A DNA stretch of 64,000 nt, from the NCBI RefSeq assembly GCF_001509835.1, contig NZ_JXTJ01000003.1:434001-498000 (forward strand). The letters run 5' to 3'. The notes under the pieces are model-generated. The model was given only the letters and a program-made list of their open reading frames with translations, made no database searches and had not been told where the DNA came from. The stretch comes from Allobosea sp. WAO. Its GTDB lineage: Bacteria > Pseudomonadota > Alphaproteobacteria > Rhizobiales > Beijerinckiaceae. The stretch's first letter is position 1; each line of letters begins with the position of its first letter. The position numbers and the translations under genes are program-made. Below, one piece after another: positions 52,207 through 61,452 of this stretch.

Positions 52207-53643
52207 ATGAGCGCCATCGCATTTCCGGAGCCTCGGGCCGAGATTCTCGCCCGCCGAGAGTCGATTCTCGCTGGGCTCGCCCGACTCGTCGTGCCCGAGG
52301 CCCTGATCACCAGCGAGGATGAGCGCCGGCCTTACGAAACCGATGCGCTGACCGCCTATCGCCGCATGCCGCTAGCTGTCGTGCTGCCCTCGACCACGCA
52401 GGAGGTCGCCGCCGTGCTGCGCTATTGCGGCGAGCAGGGGGTGCCGGTCGTGCCACGCGGCGCCGGAACCTCGCTCGCCGGCGGCGCCATCCCGCAGGAG
52501 GACGCGGTGGTGATCGGCGTTTCCAAGATGAACCGCATCCTCGAGATCGACTACGCGAACCGCGTCGCGAAGGTGCAGGCTGGCGTCACCAATCTCGCCG
52601 TGACCGGTGCGGTCTCGGCCGATGGCTTCTTCTACGCGCCCGACCCGTCCTCGCAGCTCGCCTGCTCGATCGGCGGCAATATCGGCATGAACTCCGGCGG
52701 GGCGCATTGCCTGAAATACGGCGTCACCACCAACAACGTGCTCGGCGTCACTTTGGTCATGCTCGACGGGAGCATCGTCGAAATCGGCGGCGCCCATCTC
52801 GATGCGCCGGGGCTCGACCTGCTCGGCCTGATCGTCGGCTCGGAAGGACAGCTCGGCATCGTCACCGAGGCGACCGTCCGCATCCTGCGTTCGGCGGAGG
52901 GCGCGCGCCCGGTGCTGTTCGGCTTTCCGACCAGCGAGCAGGCGGGTGCCGCCGTCGCAGCCATCATCGGCGCCGGCATCATCCCGGTCGCGATGGAATT
53001 CATGGACAAGCCGGCGATCGAGATCTGCGAGGCCTTCGCCAAGGCCGGCTATCCGATGGATGTCGAGGCGCTGCTGATCATCGAGGTCGAGGGCTCGGAC
53101 GCCGAGATGGACGCCCAACTCGCCCGCATCGTCGCCATCGCCAGGGAGCACGGCGTCAAGACGGTCAAGGAAAGCAAGTCGGCGATGGAGACGGCGGCGA
53201 TCTGGAAGGGCCGCAAATCGGCTTTCGGCGCCACCGGGCGGATCGCCGACTATATCTGCATGGACGGCACCATCCCGACCGGGCAATTGCCCTTCGTGCT
53301 GCGCCGCATGGACGAGATCATCAAGGGCTATGGCCTGCGCGTCGCCAATGTCTTCCATGCCGGCGACGGCAATCTCCACCCGCTGATCCTCTACAACTGC
53401 AATGATCCGGTCGAGGCGCAGAAGGCCGAGGATGCCGGCAACGACATCCTCAAGCTATGCGTCGAGGTCGGCGGCTGCCTGACCGGCGAGCATGGCGTCG
53501 GCATCGAGAAGCGCGACCTGATGACGGTGCAGTTCAACGAGGCGGACCTGCATCAGCAGCAGCGGGTGAGGGCGGTGTTCGATCCGCGCTGGCTGCTCAA
53601 CCCGGCCAAGGTTTTTCCGCTCGAAGGTCGGATCGCCGCGTGA
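52207..53643 (+). CDS. glcD: Glycolate oxidase subunit GlcD (FAD-binding)
   Basis: The 478-residue flavoprotein has the PCMH FAD domain (PVVPRGAGTSLAGGAIPQED, SIGGNIGMNSGGAHCLKYG, IVGSEGQLGIVTEATVRIL) and the C-terminal FAD-oxidase domain with HAGDGNLHPLILYN and GEHGVGIEKRDLM. Together with GlcE and GlcF it oxidises glycolate to glyoxylate at the membrane, passing electrons to quinone. AAGGATCG precedes the ATG. Its stop codon shares one base with the glcE start (TGATG). Confidence 0.95.
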   Translation: MSAIAFPEPRAEILARRESILAGLARLVVPEALITSEDERRPYETDALTAYRRMPLAVVLPSTTQEVAAVLRYCGEQGVPVVPRGAGTSLAGGAIPQEDAVVIGVSKMNRILEIDYANRVAKVQAGVTNLAVTGAVSADGFFYAPDPSSQLACSIGGNIGMNSGGAHCLKYGVTTNNVLGVTLVMLDGSIVEIGGAHLDAPGLDLLGLIVGSEGQLGIVTEATVRILRSAEGARPVLFGFPTSEQAGAAVAAIIGAGIIPVAMEFMDKPAIEICEAFAKAGYPMDVEALLIIEVEGSDAEMDAQLARIVAIAREHGVKTVKESKSAMETAAIWKGRKSAFGATGRIADYICMDGTIPTGQLPFVLRRMDEIIKGYGLRVANVFHAGDGNLHPLILYNCNDPVEAQKAEDAGNDILKLCVEVGGCLTGEHGVGIEKRDLMTVQFNEADLHQQQRVRAVFDPRWLLNPAKVFPLEGRIAA

Positions 53644-54827
53644 TGCTCCACACTCCCACGACAGAGGCGCAGGCCTGCGCCGTCGTCGCTTCGATCGTCG
53701 AGGCGCGGATTCCGCTTGCCGTTCGCGGTGGCGGCACGCGCTCAGGTCTGGGGCGGCCCGACAATGCCGTCAGCACGCTCTCCAGCGCCGGGCTCAGCGG
53801 CATCACCCTCTATGAGCCCGCCGAAATGGTGATCGGCGCCAGGGCCGGCACGCCGCTGAAGCTGATCGAGCAGACATTGGCCGAGCGCGGCCAGATGTTG
53901 CCTTTCGAGCCGATGGATCACCGGGCCCTGCTGGGCAGCGAGGGCGAGCCGACGATCGGCGCCATCGCGGCTGGCAATATCTCCGGCCCGCGCCGCATCA
54001 ATGCCGGCGCCGCCCGCGACTCGCTCATCGGCATCAAGCTGATCAATGGCCGTGGCGAGCTGGTGAAGTCGGGCGGGCGGGTGATGAAGAACGTCACCGG
54101 CCTCGATCTGGTGAAGCTCGTCGCCGGCAGCTTCGGCACGCTCGGCTTCCTGACCGAGGTGACCTTCCGCGTCCTGCCGCGGCCGGAGCGCGTCGTCACG
54201 CTGATCTGGGAAGGCCTCTCCGACGAGGCGGCGGTCGCGCTGCTTTCAGCCGCGCTCGGCTCGCCTTTCGAGCCCATGGCTGCGGCGCATCTTCCGGCCG
54301 GGATCGGCGGCGAGGACGCCCGTACCTTGCTCAGGCTGGAGAACTTTTCCGCCTCGATCAGCTATCGCGCTGCCGAGCTCGCCCGCCTGCTCAAGGCCCA
54401 TGGTCGGCCCGAACTGATCGAGGGGCGCGGCTCGGACAAGCTCTGGCGCGAGGTACGCGATGCCGCCTTCTTCGCCGGCGGCGACGAGGCCGTCTGGCGG
54501 CTTTCGCTGGCCCCGACCAACGGCCCGAAGGCGACGGCCGCGATCGCGCGCGCCATCCCGCAGGCGCGCTGGTTCTACGATTGGGGCGGCGGGCTCGTCT
54601 GGCTGGCCGTCCCGGCGCATGGCGATGCTGGTGCCGCCGCGATCCGCACCGCGACGAAGCCGCTCGGTGGCCATGCCACGCTGGTGCGGGCGCCCGATGC
54701 GGTGCGCGCCGTCGTGCCGGTCTTCGAGCCGCTGGCCGAGTCGCTGATGCGGGTTAGCGCCGATATCAAGAAAAGCTTCGATCCGGCCGGCATCTTCGAG
54801 CCCGGCCGGATGTATGCGGGGATTTGA
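53643..54827 (+). CDS. glcE: Glycolate oxidase subunit GlcE
   Basis: The 394-residue protein is the second FAD-binding subunit, with a PCMH-like domain containing IPLAVRGGGTRSGLG (residues ~24-38), GEPTIGAIAAGNISGPRRI and the GGRVMKNVTGLDLVKLVAGSFGTLG signature. The ATG at 53643 overlaps the glcD stop codon by one base, so translation is coupled. The frame also runs upstream within glcD, but that part is an overlap shadow. The C-terminal PAGIFEPGRMYAGI end is typical of the family. Confidence 0.95.
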   Translation: MLHTPTTEAQACAVVASIVEARIPLAVRGGGTRSGLGRPDNAVSTLSSAGLSGITLYEPAEMVIGARAGTPLKLIEQTLAERGQMLPFEPMDHRALLGSEGEPTIGAIAAGNISGPRRINAGAARDSLIGIKLINGRGELVKSGGRVMKNVTGLDLVKLVAGSFGTLGFLTEVTFRVLPRPERVVTLIWEGLSDEAAVALLSAALGSPFEPMAAAHLPAGIGGEDARTLLRLENFSASISYRAAELARLLKAHGRPELIEGRGSDKLWREVRDAAFFAGGDEAVWRLSLAPTNGPKATAAIARAIPQARWFYDWGGGLVWLAVPAHGDAGAAAIRTATKPLGGHATLVRAPDAVRAVVPVFEPLAESLMRVSADIKKSFDPAGIFEPGRMYAGI

Positions 54828-54837
54828 CCGTCGTTTC

Positions 54838-54926
54838 CATCATGCTCGGCCTTGTGCCGAGCATCCACGTCTTGCGGCGCGGATTGAAGGAAAGACGTGG
54901 ATGGTCGGGACAGGCCCGACCATGAC
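54838..54926. repeat. Double-palindrome element between glcE and glcF (CATCCACGTCTT core)
   Basis: The core inverted repeat CATCCACGTCTT (54862-54873) / AAGACGTGGATG (54892-54903) is identical to that at 11142-11186. It is flanked by local hairpins TGCTCGGC/GCCGAGCA-like on the left and GGTCGGG/CCCGACC on the right. It fills most of the 123-base gap inside the glc operon. Confidence 0.88.
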
Positions 54927-54950
54927 GTACAGGGCGACACGGACGAGATC

Positions 54951-56321
54951 ATGCAGACCAATTTCAGCCCCGAGCATCTCGCTTCCGATCCGCGCCTGCC
55001 GGCGTCCGAGAAGATCCTGCGCACCTGCGTGCATTGCGGCTTCTGCACGGCGACCTGCCCGACCTACCTCCTGCTCGGCGACGAGCTCGATTCGCCGCGC
55101 GGGCGCATCTACCAGATCAAGGACATGCTCGAGAACGAGCGGCCGGCGACGGCGGAGGTGGTCAAGCATATCGACCGCTGCCTCTCCTGCCTGTCCTGCA
55201 TGACGACCTGCCCCTCGGGCGTGCACTACATGCACCTCGTCGACCATGCCCGCGCCCATATCGAGGAAACCTATGAGCGCCCCTGGCATGACCGGGCGCT
55301 CAGACGCCTGCTGGCGGCGATCCTGCCCTATCCCGGCCGTTTCCGACTCGCCATGCTGGCCGCCCGGCTCGGAAAACCCTTTGCCGGGGCGCTCGGCTCG
55401 CTGCCGCATCTCGGCGCCTCGCTGAAGGCGATGCTGGCACTGGCGCCCTGGAGCCTGCCGAACCGCTCGGCGATGGAAGGCCCGCAGAATTTCCCGGCCA
55501 GCGGCGAGCGCCAGCGGCGCGTCGCCATCCTCTCCGGCTGCGCCCAGCCGGTGCTCGATCCCGGCATCAACGAGGCGACGATCCGGCTTTTGACCCGCCA
55601 TGGCGTCGAGGTCGTGCTGCCCAAGGGCGAGGGCTGCTGCGGCGCGCTCGTCCACCATATGGGCCGCGAGCATGACGCGCTCGCCTTCGCCCGCGCCAAT
55701 ATCGACGCCTGGATGGCGGAGGTCGAAGGCGAGGGGCTCGACGCGATCCTGATCACGGCGTCCGGCTGCGGCACGACGATCAAGGACTACGGGTTCATGT
55801 TCCGCAGTGAGCCCGCCTATGCCGAGAAGGCGGCGAAGGTTTCAGGCCTGGCTAAGGACGTCACCGAGTTCGTCGAGACGCTGGAGATCGCGCCGGTGCG
55901 TGGTTTCGATCTCACCGTCGCCTATCACTCCGCCTGCTCGATGCAGCACGGCCAGCAGCTCAAGGATGGGCCGAAGCGCCTGCTGTCGCGCGCAGGCTTC
56001 AGGGTGAAGGAGGTGCCGGAGGGCCATATCTGCTGCGGCTCGGCCGGCGTCTACAACATCCTCCAGCCCGAGATCGCCGGACAGTTGCGCGAGCGCAAGG
56101 TCGGCAATATCGGCCGCACCCGGCCCGACCTCGTCGCGACCGGCAATATCGGCTGCATGACGCAGCTGGCGAAGGGCTTTGCCGACAAGGGCGCGACGAC
56201 GCCGGTCGTCCACACCGCCGAACTGCTCGACTGGGCGACCGGCGGACCGATCCCTGAGAAGCTCGCGAAGGCGGGGATCGGGGAAGCGCAGGCCGCGGAG
56301 GTCCTGGTCGCGGCGGAATGA
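54951..56321 (+). CDS. glcF: Glycolate oxidase iron-sulfur subunit GlcF
   Basis: The 456-residue protein has two 4Fe-4S motifs near the N-terminus (CVHCGFCTATCPTY and CLSCLSCMTTCPSG) and two CCG-type cysteine-rich domains further on (SGCAQPVLDPGIN with EGCCGALVHHMG, and YHSACSMQHGQQ with ICCGSAGVYNILQPE). It transfers electrons from GlcDE to quinone. ATG at 54951 (MQTNFSPEHLASD) is the canonical start. It is separated from glcE by a palindromic element, unlike the tightly linked glcD-glcE. Confidence 0.95.
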   Translation: MQTNFSPEHLASDPRLPASEKILRTCVHCGFCTATCPTYLLLGDELDSPRGRIYQIKDMLENERPATAEVVKHIDRCLSCLSCMTTCPSGVHYMHLVDHARAHIEETYERPWHDRALRRLLAAILPYPGRFRLAMLAARLGKPFAGALGSLPHLGASLKAMLALAPWSLPNRSAMEGPQNFPASGERQRRVAILSGCAQPVLDPGINEATIRLLTRHGVEVVLPKGEGCCGALVHHMGREHDALAFARANIDAWMAEVEGEGLDAILITASGCGTTIKDYGFMFRSEPAYAEKAAKVSGLAKDVTEFVETLEIAPVRGFDLTVAYHSACSMQHGQQLKDGPKRLLSRAGFRVKEVPEGHICCGSAGVYNILQPEIAGQLRERKVGNIGRTRPDLVATGNIGCMTQLAKGFADKGATTPVVHTAELLDWATGGPIPEKLAKAGIGEAQAAEVLVAAE

Positions 56322-56324
56322 GCA

Positions 56325-56470
56325 CGTCATGCTCGGGCTCGACCCGAGCATCTCGCGCCGGACGCGGCGCCCGAAAGCAGCTTCTCGTCATGAGATTCTC
56401 GGGCCTGCGCGGAGTCTATCCTTGGGCCGACCGACGGTCGGGCTCGAGGGCTTCGCCCGAGAATGACGTA
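56325..56470. repeat. Pair of palindromic elements before hisS
   Basis: A local hairpin TGCTCGGG/CCCGAGCA (56330-56337 and 56343-56350) stands right after the glcF stop codon. It is followed by a wider dyad formed by GTCAT...TCTCGGGC (56387-56404) and GCCCGAGAATGAC (56455-56467). The first hairpin resembles the left arm of the element at 54838. Both are intergenic. Confidence 0.75.
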
Positions 56471-56546
56471 CTGCGCCTTGCCCCCCGCGCCCTCACGGTC
56501 TAACCCACGGGCGGATTTTCCCGTTCCGAGAAGTGACGCAAGACCG

Positions 56547-58163
56547 ATGTCGAAGACCGACAAGCTGAAAGCCCGCCAGCCGCGTGGTTTCGTCGACCGC
56601 GGCCCGGCCGATGTTGCCGCGACCGAACGCATGCTGTCCGTCATCCGCGAGAGCTTCTCGCTCTATGGCTTCGATCCGGTAGAGACGCCCTTCGTCGAGT
56701 ACACCGACGCGCTCGGAAAATTCCTGCCGGATCAGGACCGGCCGAACGAGGGCGTCTTCTCCTTCCAGGACGATGACGAGCAATGGCTCTCGCTGCGTTA
56801 TGATCTGACGGCGCCGCTCGCCCGCTATGTCGCCGAGAATTTCGATGCACTGCCGAAGCCTTATCGCAGCTATCGCGCCGGCTATGTCTTCCGCAACGAG
56901 AAGCCGGGGCCGGGCCGTTTCCGCCAGTTCATGCAGTTCGACGCCGATATCGTCGGCTCCGGCACGGTCGCGGCCGATGCCGAGATCTGCATGCTCGCCG
57001 CCGACACGATGGAGCGGCTCGGCATCAAGCGCGGCGACTATGTCGTCAAGGTCAACAACCGGAAGGTCTTGGACGGGGTGATGGAGGCGATCGGCCTCGG
57101 CGGCGAGGAGAACGCCGGCCGCCGGCTGACCGTGCTGCGCGCGATCGACAAGCTCGACAAGTTCGGGCCGGAGGGCGTGCGTCTCCTGCTCTGCGATGGC
57201 CGCAAGGACGAGAGCGGGGATTTCACCAAGGGCGCGGGGCTGAACGAGGAGCAAGCCAACCGTATCCTTCTTCTAACTGGGCAAGTTGGTTTTCGCGAAA
57301 GCACGCCGGATTTGGTCGAAGCGTCCAAGCGTAGGGAAGAGCCGGCACCGGCGGGAGACCCGCCGGGCGAGGAGACATGGCCCTCTGACGAATTGACGCT
57401 TTCCTTTGCGCGAGATGCAGTCGCTGGTTCTGCGAGAGGCCTCGAGGGCGTTGAGGAATTGGCGCAGATCGCGAAGTTGCTTCGTGCAGCCGATTATGGA
57501 CCGGGCCGCATCCGTATCGACCCCTCGGTCGTGCGCGGGCTCGAATACTATACCGGCCCGGTCTACGAGGTGGAGCTGACCTTCCCCGTCACCAACGAGG
57601 ACGGTCAGGTCGTGCGCTTCGGCTCGGTCGCGGGCGGCGGGCGCTATGACGGCCTCGTCGGCCGCTTCCGGCCCGAGCCCGTGCCGGCGACCGGCTTTTC
57701 GATCGGCGTCTCCCGGCTCTATTCGGCGCTGAAGGCGGTGAAGTCGCCGATCGTCGACCAGAAGGCGGAGCTGCCGCTCGTCGTCGTCACCGCCATGGAC
57801 AACAAGTCACCCGAGTTCATGCCGGGCTATCAGGCGATGGTGGCGCAGCTCCGGCAGGCGAAGGACGAAAACGGCAAGCCGCTGCTGCGGGCCGATCTCT
57901 ATCTCGGTGCCTCCGGCTTCAACGCCCAGATGAAATACGCCGACCGGCGCGGCGCGGTCTGCGCGGTGATCCAGGGCTCATCGGAGCGCGAAGCCGGCAC
58001 GGTCGTGATCAAGGACCTGATCCTCGGTGCAGAGCTCGCCGCCGCCGGCCGCGAGGTCAAGGATTCCGCCGAGCACAAGGCCCGGCAGGCCGAAGCGCAG
58101 TTTTCCGTGCCGGCGGCCGAACTGGTCGAAGGAGTCAGGCGAGTCATCGGGCGACATCGCTAG
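56547..58163 (+). CDS. hisS: Histidyl-tRNA synthetase with atypical internal segment
   Basis: The 538-residue class II synthetase has motif 2 region [20 protein letters not shown], the HisA-type [16 protein letters not shown] and [14 protein letters not shown] motifs (histidine site), motif 3-like [13 protein letters not shown], and a C-terminal anticodon-binding domain. It charges tRNA-His. ATG at 56547 ([19 protein letters not shown]) fits the alphaproteobacterial family, but the protein is about 30-40 residues longer than usual. The excess lies at about residues 248-285 ([19 protein letters not shown] onward), in a stretch with codon usage unlike the rest. The frame is intact. It heads hisS-hisZ-hisG. 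Confidence 0.93.
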   Translation: MSKTDKLKARQPRGFVDRGPADVAATERMLSVIRESFSLYGFDPVETPFVEYTDALGKFLPDQDRPNEGVFSFQDDDEQWLSLRYDLTAPLARYVAENFDALPKPYRSYRAGYVFRNEKPGPGRFRQFMQFDADIVGSGTVAADAEICMLAADTMERLGIKRGDYVVKVNNRKVLDGVMEAIGLGGEENAGRRLTVLRAIDKLDKFGPEGVRLLLCDGRKDESGDFTKGAGLNEEQANRILLLTGQVGFRESTPDLVEASKRREEPAPAGDPPGEETWPSDELTLSFARDAVAGSARGLEGVEELAQIAKLLRAADYGPGRIRIDPSVVRGLEYYTGPVYEVELTFPVTNEDGQVVRFGSVAGGGRYDGLVGRFRPEPVPATGFSIGVSRLYSALKAVKSPIVDQKAELPLVVVTAMDNKSPEFMPGYQAMVAQLRQAKDENGKPLLRADLYLGASGFNAQMKYADRRGAVCAVIQGSSEREAGTVVIKDLILGAELAAAGREVKDSAEHKARQAEAQFSVPAAELVEGVRRVIGRHR

Positions 58164-58165
58164 CG

Positions 58166-58319
58166 CCCTTCTCCCCTTGCGGGAGAAGGTGCCGGCAGGC
58201 GGATGAGGGGTCGCGCTGCGCTCGAATTGGCAGCGCTTCTTGCTCCCTATCGTGATGTCGCGCGACCCCTCATCCGTCTCGGCTTTGCCGAGCCACCTTC
58301 TCCCGCAAGGGGAGAAGGG
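58166..58319. repeat. Double-palindrome element between hisS and hisZ
   Basis: Outer arms of 26 bases (58166-58191 and 58294-58319, CCCTTCTCCCCTTGCGGGAG type) are perfectly inverted, and inside them a second perfect 15-base pair, GGATGAGGGGTCGCG (58201-58215) / CGCGACCCCTCATCC (58261-58275). It occupies most of the gap within the his gene group, beginning three bases after the hisS stop codon. Confidence 0.92.
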
Positions 58320-58415
58320 AAGCGCTCCCTCCGATTCCCGCTAACCCAATTCCCTAAAAACCGTCGAAAATCAGAGCTGCCCCTGCTAGGACGGCGCCGC
58401 AACAGGACCAATGCC

Positions 58416-59528
58416 GTGACCGCGACCCGTGCCAGCATCGACACCGTGATCGCGCTGTTCGAGCGCGAGGGCTATGCCCGCGCCGAACCCGCGATCCTGC
58501 AGCCTGCGGAGCCCTTCCTCGACCTTTCCGGCGAGGATATCCGCCGCCGCATCTTCCTGACGCAGGATCTAGACGGCCGCGAATGGTGCCTGCGGCCGGA
58601 ATACACGATCCCCGTCGCGCTCGCCCATATCGCCGCCGGCTCGACCGAGCCGGCGTCCTACGCCTATGCCGGGCCGGTCTTCCGGATGCGGGCCAACGAG
58701 CCCGGCGAGTTCGCCCAGGCCGGCATCGAATCCTTCGGTCGCGACGATGTCGCCGCCGCCGATGCCGAGATCATGGCGCTCGCCGTTGAAGCCGTCGCGG
58801 CGCTCGGCCTCCCCCAGCCGCGCCTGCTGATGGGCGATGTCGCCCTGCTCGCCGTCCTGCTAGACGGGCTTGGCGTGCCGCAGGCGGCCCGTCGCCGCCT
58901 GATGCGCGCCGTCGCCCAGGGTAAGGGCGCCGATGCCGTCTCGGCGCTCGATGCGCCGGCTGCCGCGACCGAGGCGACCCATGCCGGCCTGCTCAAGGCC
59001 CTGGAAGGCCAGGACCCGAAGGCCGCCCGTGCCTTTGTCGAGGACGTGCTCTCGATCGCCGGCATCTCGACCGTCGGCGGCCGTTCGGCCGGCGACATCG
59101 CCGAGCGCTTCCTGGCGCGGGCCGCCGAGCGCGACAATCCCGTGAATGACGAGGCGAGGGCGCTGCTCGGCCGCGCGCTGGCGATCAGCGGCGATCCCGA
59201 CAGCGCCTCTGCCGCCTGGCGCAAGCTGGCGAGCGAGGCGGGGCTCGATCTCACTGCCGCGCTCGATGTCTTCGACGAGCGCACCGGCTTCCTCGCGGCG
59301 CGCGGCGTCGATGTCGGCAATATCGGCTTCTCCGCCGCTTTCGCGCGCAATCTCGATTACTACACCGGCTTCATCTTCGAACTGCATGATCCGGCGAGGC
59401 CCGAGCTGAAGCCGATCGCCGGTGGCGGCCGCTATGACGGCGTGCTGCAGCGCCTCGGCGCGCCCGGCCCGGTCGCCGCGGTCGGCGCCTCGATCTGGCT
59501 CGACCGGCTGGCGGGAGCGACGGCATGA
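58416..59528 (+). CDS. hisZ: ATP phosphoribosyltransferase regulatory subunit HisZ
   Basis: The 370-residue protein is a catalytically inactive paralogue of histidyl-tRNA synthetase that binds short-type HisG and makes its inhibition by histidine possible. It retains [18 protein letters not shown] and [19 protein letters not shown] but lacks the anticodon domain. GTG at 58416 after AGGA was chosen; the frame continues upstream into the palindrome without protein character. Its last codons overlap the hisG start (ATGA). Confidence 0.93.
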   Translation: MTATRASIDTVIALFEREGYARAEPAILQPAEPFLDLSGEDIRRRIFLTQDLDGREWCLRPEYTIPVALAHIAAGSTEPASYAYAGPVFRMRANEPGEFAQAGIESFGRDDVAAADAEIMALAVEAVAALGLPQPRLLMGDVALLAVLLDGLGVPQAARRRLMRAVAQGKGADAVSALDAPAAATEATHAGLLKALEGQDPKAARAFVEDVLSIAGISTVGGRSAGDIAERFLARAAERDNPVNDEARALLGRALAISGDPDSASAAWRKLASEAGLDLTAALDVFDERTGFLAARGVDVGNIGFSAAFARNLDYYTGFIFELHDPARPELKPIAGGGRYDGVLQRLGAPGPVAAVGASIWLDRLAGATA

Positions 59529-60520
59529 GCGGAGCGGAGAATACTATGAACGATGCCCCGCTCGTCCTCGCCGTGCCGTCCAAGGGCCGGCTGCAGGAGA
59601 ACGCCACGGCCTTCTTTGGCCGGGCAGGGCTCTCCTTCGTCCAGGCGCGCGGCTCGCGCGAGTATCGCGCCGCGATTGCCGGGCTGGAAGGGGCGGAGGT
59701 CGCCTTCCTCTCGGCCTCCGAGATCGTAGCGCAGCTCGCCTCGGGCGCCGTCCATCTCGGCATCACCGGCGAGGATCTTATCCGCGAGCAGGTCTCGGAC
59801 GCCGATGCGGCGATCGAACTGTTGACCCCGCTCGGCTTCGGCAATGCCAATGTCGTCGTCGCCGTGCCGCAGGCCTGGATCGACGTCCGCACCATGGCCG
59901 ATCTCGACGACGTCGCCGCGACCATGCGCGCCCGCACCGGCAACAAGCTCCGGGTCGCCACCAAATACCTCAACCTGACGCGGCGCTTCTTCGCCAGCCA
60001 TGGCCTTGCCGACTACCGCATCGTCGAGAGCCTCGGCGCGACCGAGGGTGCGCCGGCCGCAGGTACCGCCGAGATCGTCGTCGACATCACGACCACCGGC
60101 TCGACGCTCGCCGCCAACGCGCTGAAGGTGCTGGACGACGGCGTCATGCTGGCCTCGGAGGCCAATCTCGTCGCCTCGGTTCGGGCTCCCTGGGGCGAGC
60201 GCGCCCGCAACGCTGCGGCCGCCATCCTCGGCCGCATCGCCGCCGAAGAGGAGGCACGCTCGCTGCGCGAGGTCCGCGCCGTGCTGCACGCGGTTTCGCC
60301 GCAGCGCCTCGGCGAGATCGCCCAGCGCCTCGGCGCCCGCCTGCCTTTCGGCGCTGGCGGAGAGGATGGGGTTGTGACCTTGCATTGCCCAAAGAAGGCG
60401 GTGTTCCCGCTGGTCGAGGATCTGACCCGCGCGGGCGCCGACGACATCACCGTGCGCGCGCTCGACTATGTCTTCCGCCGTACCAACCCGCTGATCGAGC
60501 GGCTCCAGGCGCGGATCTGA
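59525..60520 (+). CDS. hisG: ATP phosphoribosyltransferase catalytic subunit HisG
   Basis: The 331-residue enzyme condenses ATP and PRPP in the first committed step of histidine synthesis. It has [21 protein letters not shown], the phosphate-binding [19 protein letters not shown] and a long C-terminal domain. HisZ-dependent HisG proteins are usually short, about 210-230 residues; this one has about 100 additional residues ([19 protein letters not shown] onward), as in other Hyphomicrobiales. ATG at 59525 overlaps the hisZ stop codon by four bases, so translation is coupled. Confidence 0.93.
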   Translation: MSGAENTMNDAPLVLAVPSKGRLQENATAFFGRAGLSFVQARGSREYRAAIAGLEGAEVAFLSASEIVAQLASGAVHLGITGEDLIREQVSDADAAIELLTPLGFGNANVVVAVPQAWIDVRTMADLDDVAATMRARTGNKLRVATKYLNLTRRFFASHGLADYRIVESLGATEGAPAAGTAEIVVDITTTGSTLAANALKVLDDGVMLASEANLVASVRAPWGERARNAAAAILGRIAAEEEARSLREVRAVLHAVSPQRLGEIAQRLGARLPFGAGGEDGVVTLHCPKKAVFPLVEDLTRAGADDITVRALDYVFRRTNPLIERLQARI

Positions 60521-60529
60521 TCGTCGAGA

Positions 60530-60559
60530 GAGGCCGCCCCCCCACCGGGAGGCGGCCTC
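60530..60559. terminator. Hairpin after hisG
   Basis: GAGGCCGCC (60530-60538) and GGCGGCCTC (60551-60559) form a perfect 9-base stem ten bases after the hisG stop codon. It is GC-rich without a T-run, so termination is plausible but not certain. The following 250 bases to the META-domain gene hold no recognised gene. Confidence 0.5.
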
Positions 60560-60815
60560 CGTCCGCGCGGCCTTTGGGGGGAGTGGACGCGCGCCTGCGC
60601 CGGAATCCCGACGCATTCTCGGGTTACGCGGCTGTACCGACGGCGGATGCAGTGGCGCCGCCGATTTGCCGCGGCGGTATGTTTTTGCTGCGGCGGACTG
60701 CACCTTTGGGGCGATCGAGACTTGCGTTTCGCCCCGCTCTCGGTGCAGTGGTGACAATTGGAATTAACCTTTGCCCGTCGCGCTATTTCCTATCCGGGGT
60801 CTGGACCAGTTGAGC

Positions 60816-61289
60816 ATGCAGTCGCGCCTCGGCCTTGCGGCCGCCATCGCCTTTTCCCTGTTGCCGGCCCTGGCGGGTGACGTCTTCGCGCAGGGCCGCC
60901 AGCGCCCCTCGCAGATTCCTGAGCAAGGGCAGCCGGCGCCGCCGCCCAAGCAGGAGAAGAACTTCCCGCTCGATGCGTCGTGGACGGCCGTGCAGTTCAA
61001 CGGCAAGCCGCTCAGCGACCGGCGCATCACGCTGAAGGTCGACACCAATCTGCGTGGCACCGGCTTCTCCGGCTGCAACACCTATTCGGCTTCGGCCTAT
61101 CCGCTGCGCCAGCAGGGCTTTGCCGTCGGCCCGGTCGCGGTGACCAAGCGCGCCTGCGACAAGGCTGCGATGGATTTCGAGCGCACCTTCCTGCTGGCGC
61201 TGCGCGGCGCCCGGCAATGGGACCTGGTCGAGGGGCGGCTCGTGTTGAAGACGGCCTCAGGCGAGATCCGCTTCGACCGCGGCATCTGA
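60816..61289 (+). CDS. META-domain secreted protein
   Basis: The 157-residue product starts with a signal peptide (RLGLAAAIAFSLLPALAGDVFAQ) followed by a proline/glutamine-rich linker and a META (HslJ-like) domain: FPLDASWTAVQFNGKPLSD, GTGFSGCNTYSASAYPL and the closing VLKTASGEIRFDRG. META domains occur in stress-related outer-membrane lipoproteins and periplasmic proteins; no lipobox cysteine is visible here. ATG at 60816 was preferred to one at 60771. The function is not known. A hairpin follows the gene. Confidence 0.85.
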   Translation: MQSRLGLAAAIAFSLLPALAGDVFAQGRQRPSQIPEQGQPAPPPKQEKNFPLDASWTAVQFNGKPLSDRRITLKVDTNLRGTGFSGCNTYSASAYPLRQQGFAVGPVAVTKRACDKAAMDFERTFLLALRGARQWDLVEGRLVLKTASGEIRFDRGI

Positions 61290-61376
61290 CGCGCGCTCAT
61301 CCTTCGGCGGAAATGCCGTCAGGCCTGCTCGCGGAAAAGCCGCTTCACCTTGTCTTGAGATCGACAGTTTCAGGAT

Positions 61377-61407
61377 CGCCGCGCTTCCGATGGGAGGCGC
61401 GGCGTTT
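61377..61407 (+). terminator. Probable terminator after the META-domain gene
   Basis: CGCCGCGC and GCGCGGCG form a perfect 8-base stem with a 12-base loop, followed by TTTC. It lies about 90 bases beyond the stop codon, between convergent genes. The T-run is short, so confidence is moderate. Confidence 0.45.
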
Positions 61408-61452
61408 CGTGAGGCTTGAAAGGAGAGGCGGCCCCGCTTCTCGCTCCGAACA

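Noticed and set aside
56547..58163. hisS as a damaged or chimeric pseudogene
   Set aside because: The frame is intact through the odd segment and all catalytic motifs are present on both sides, so it is treated as functional.
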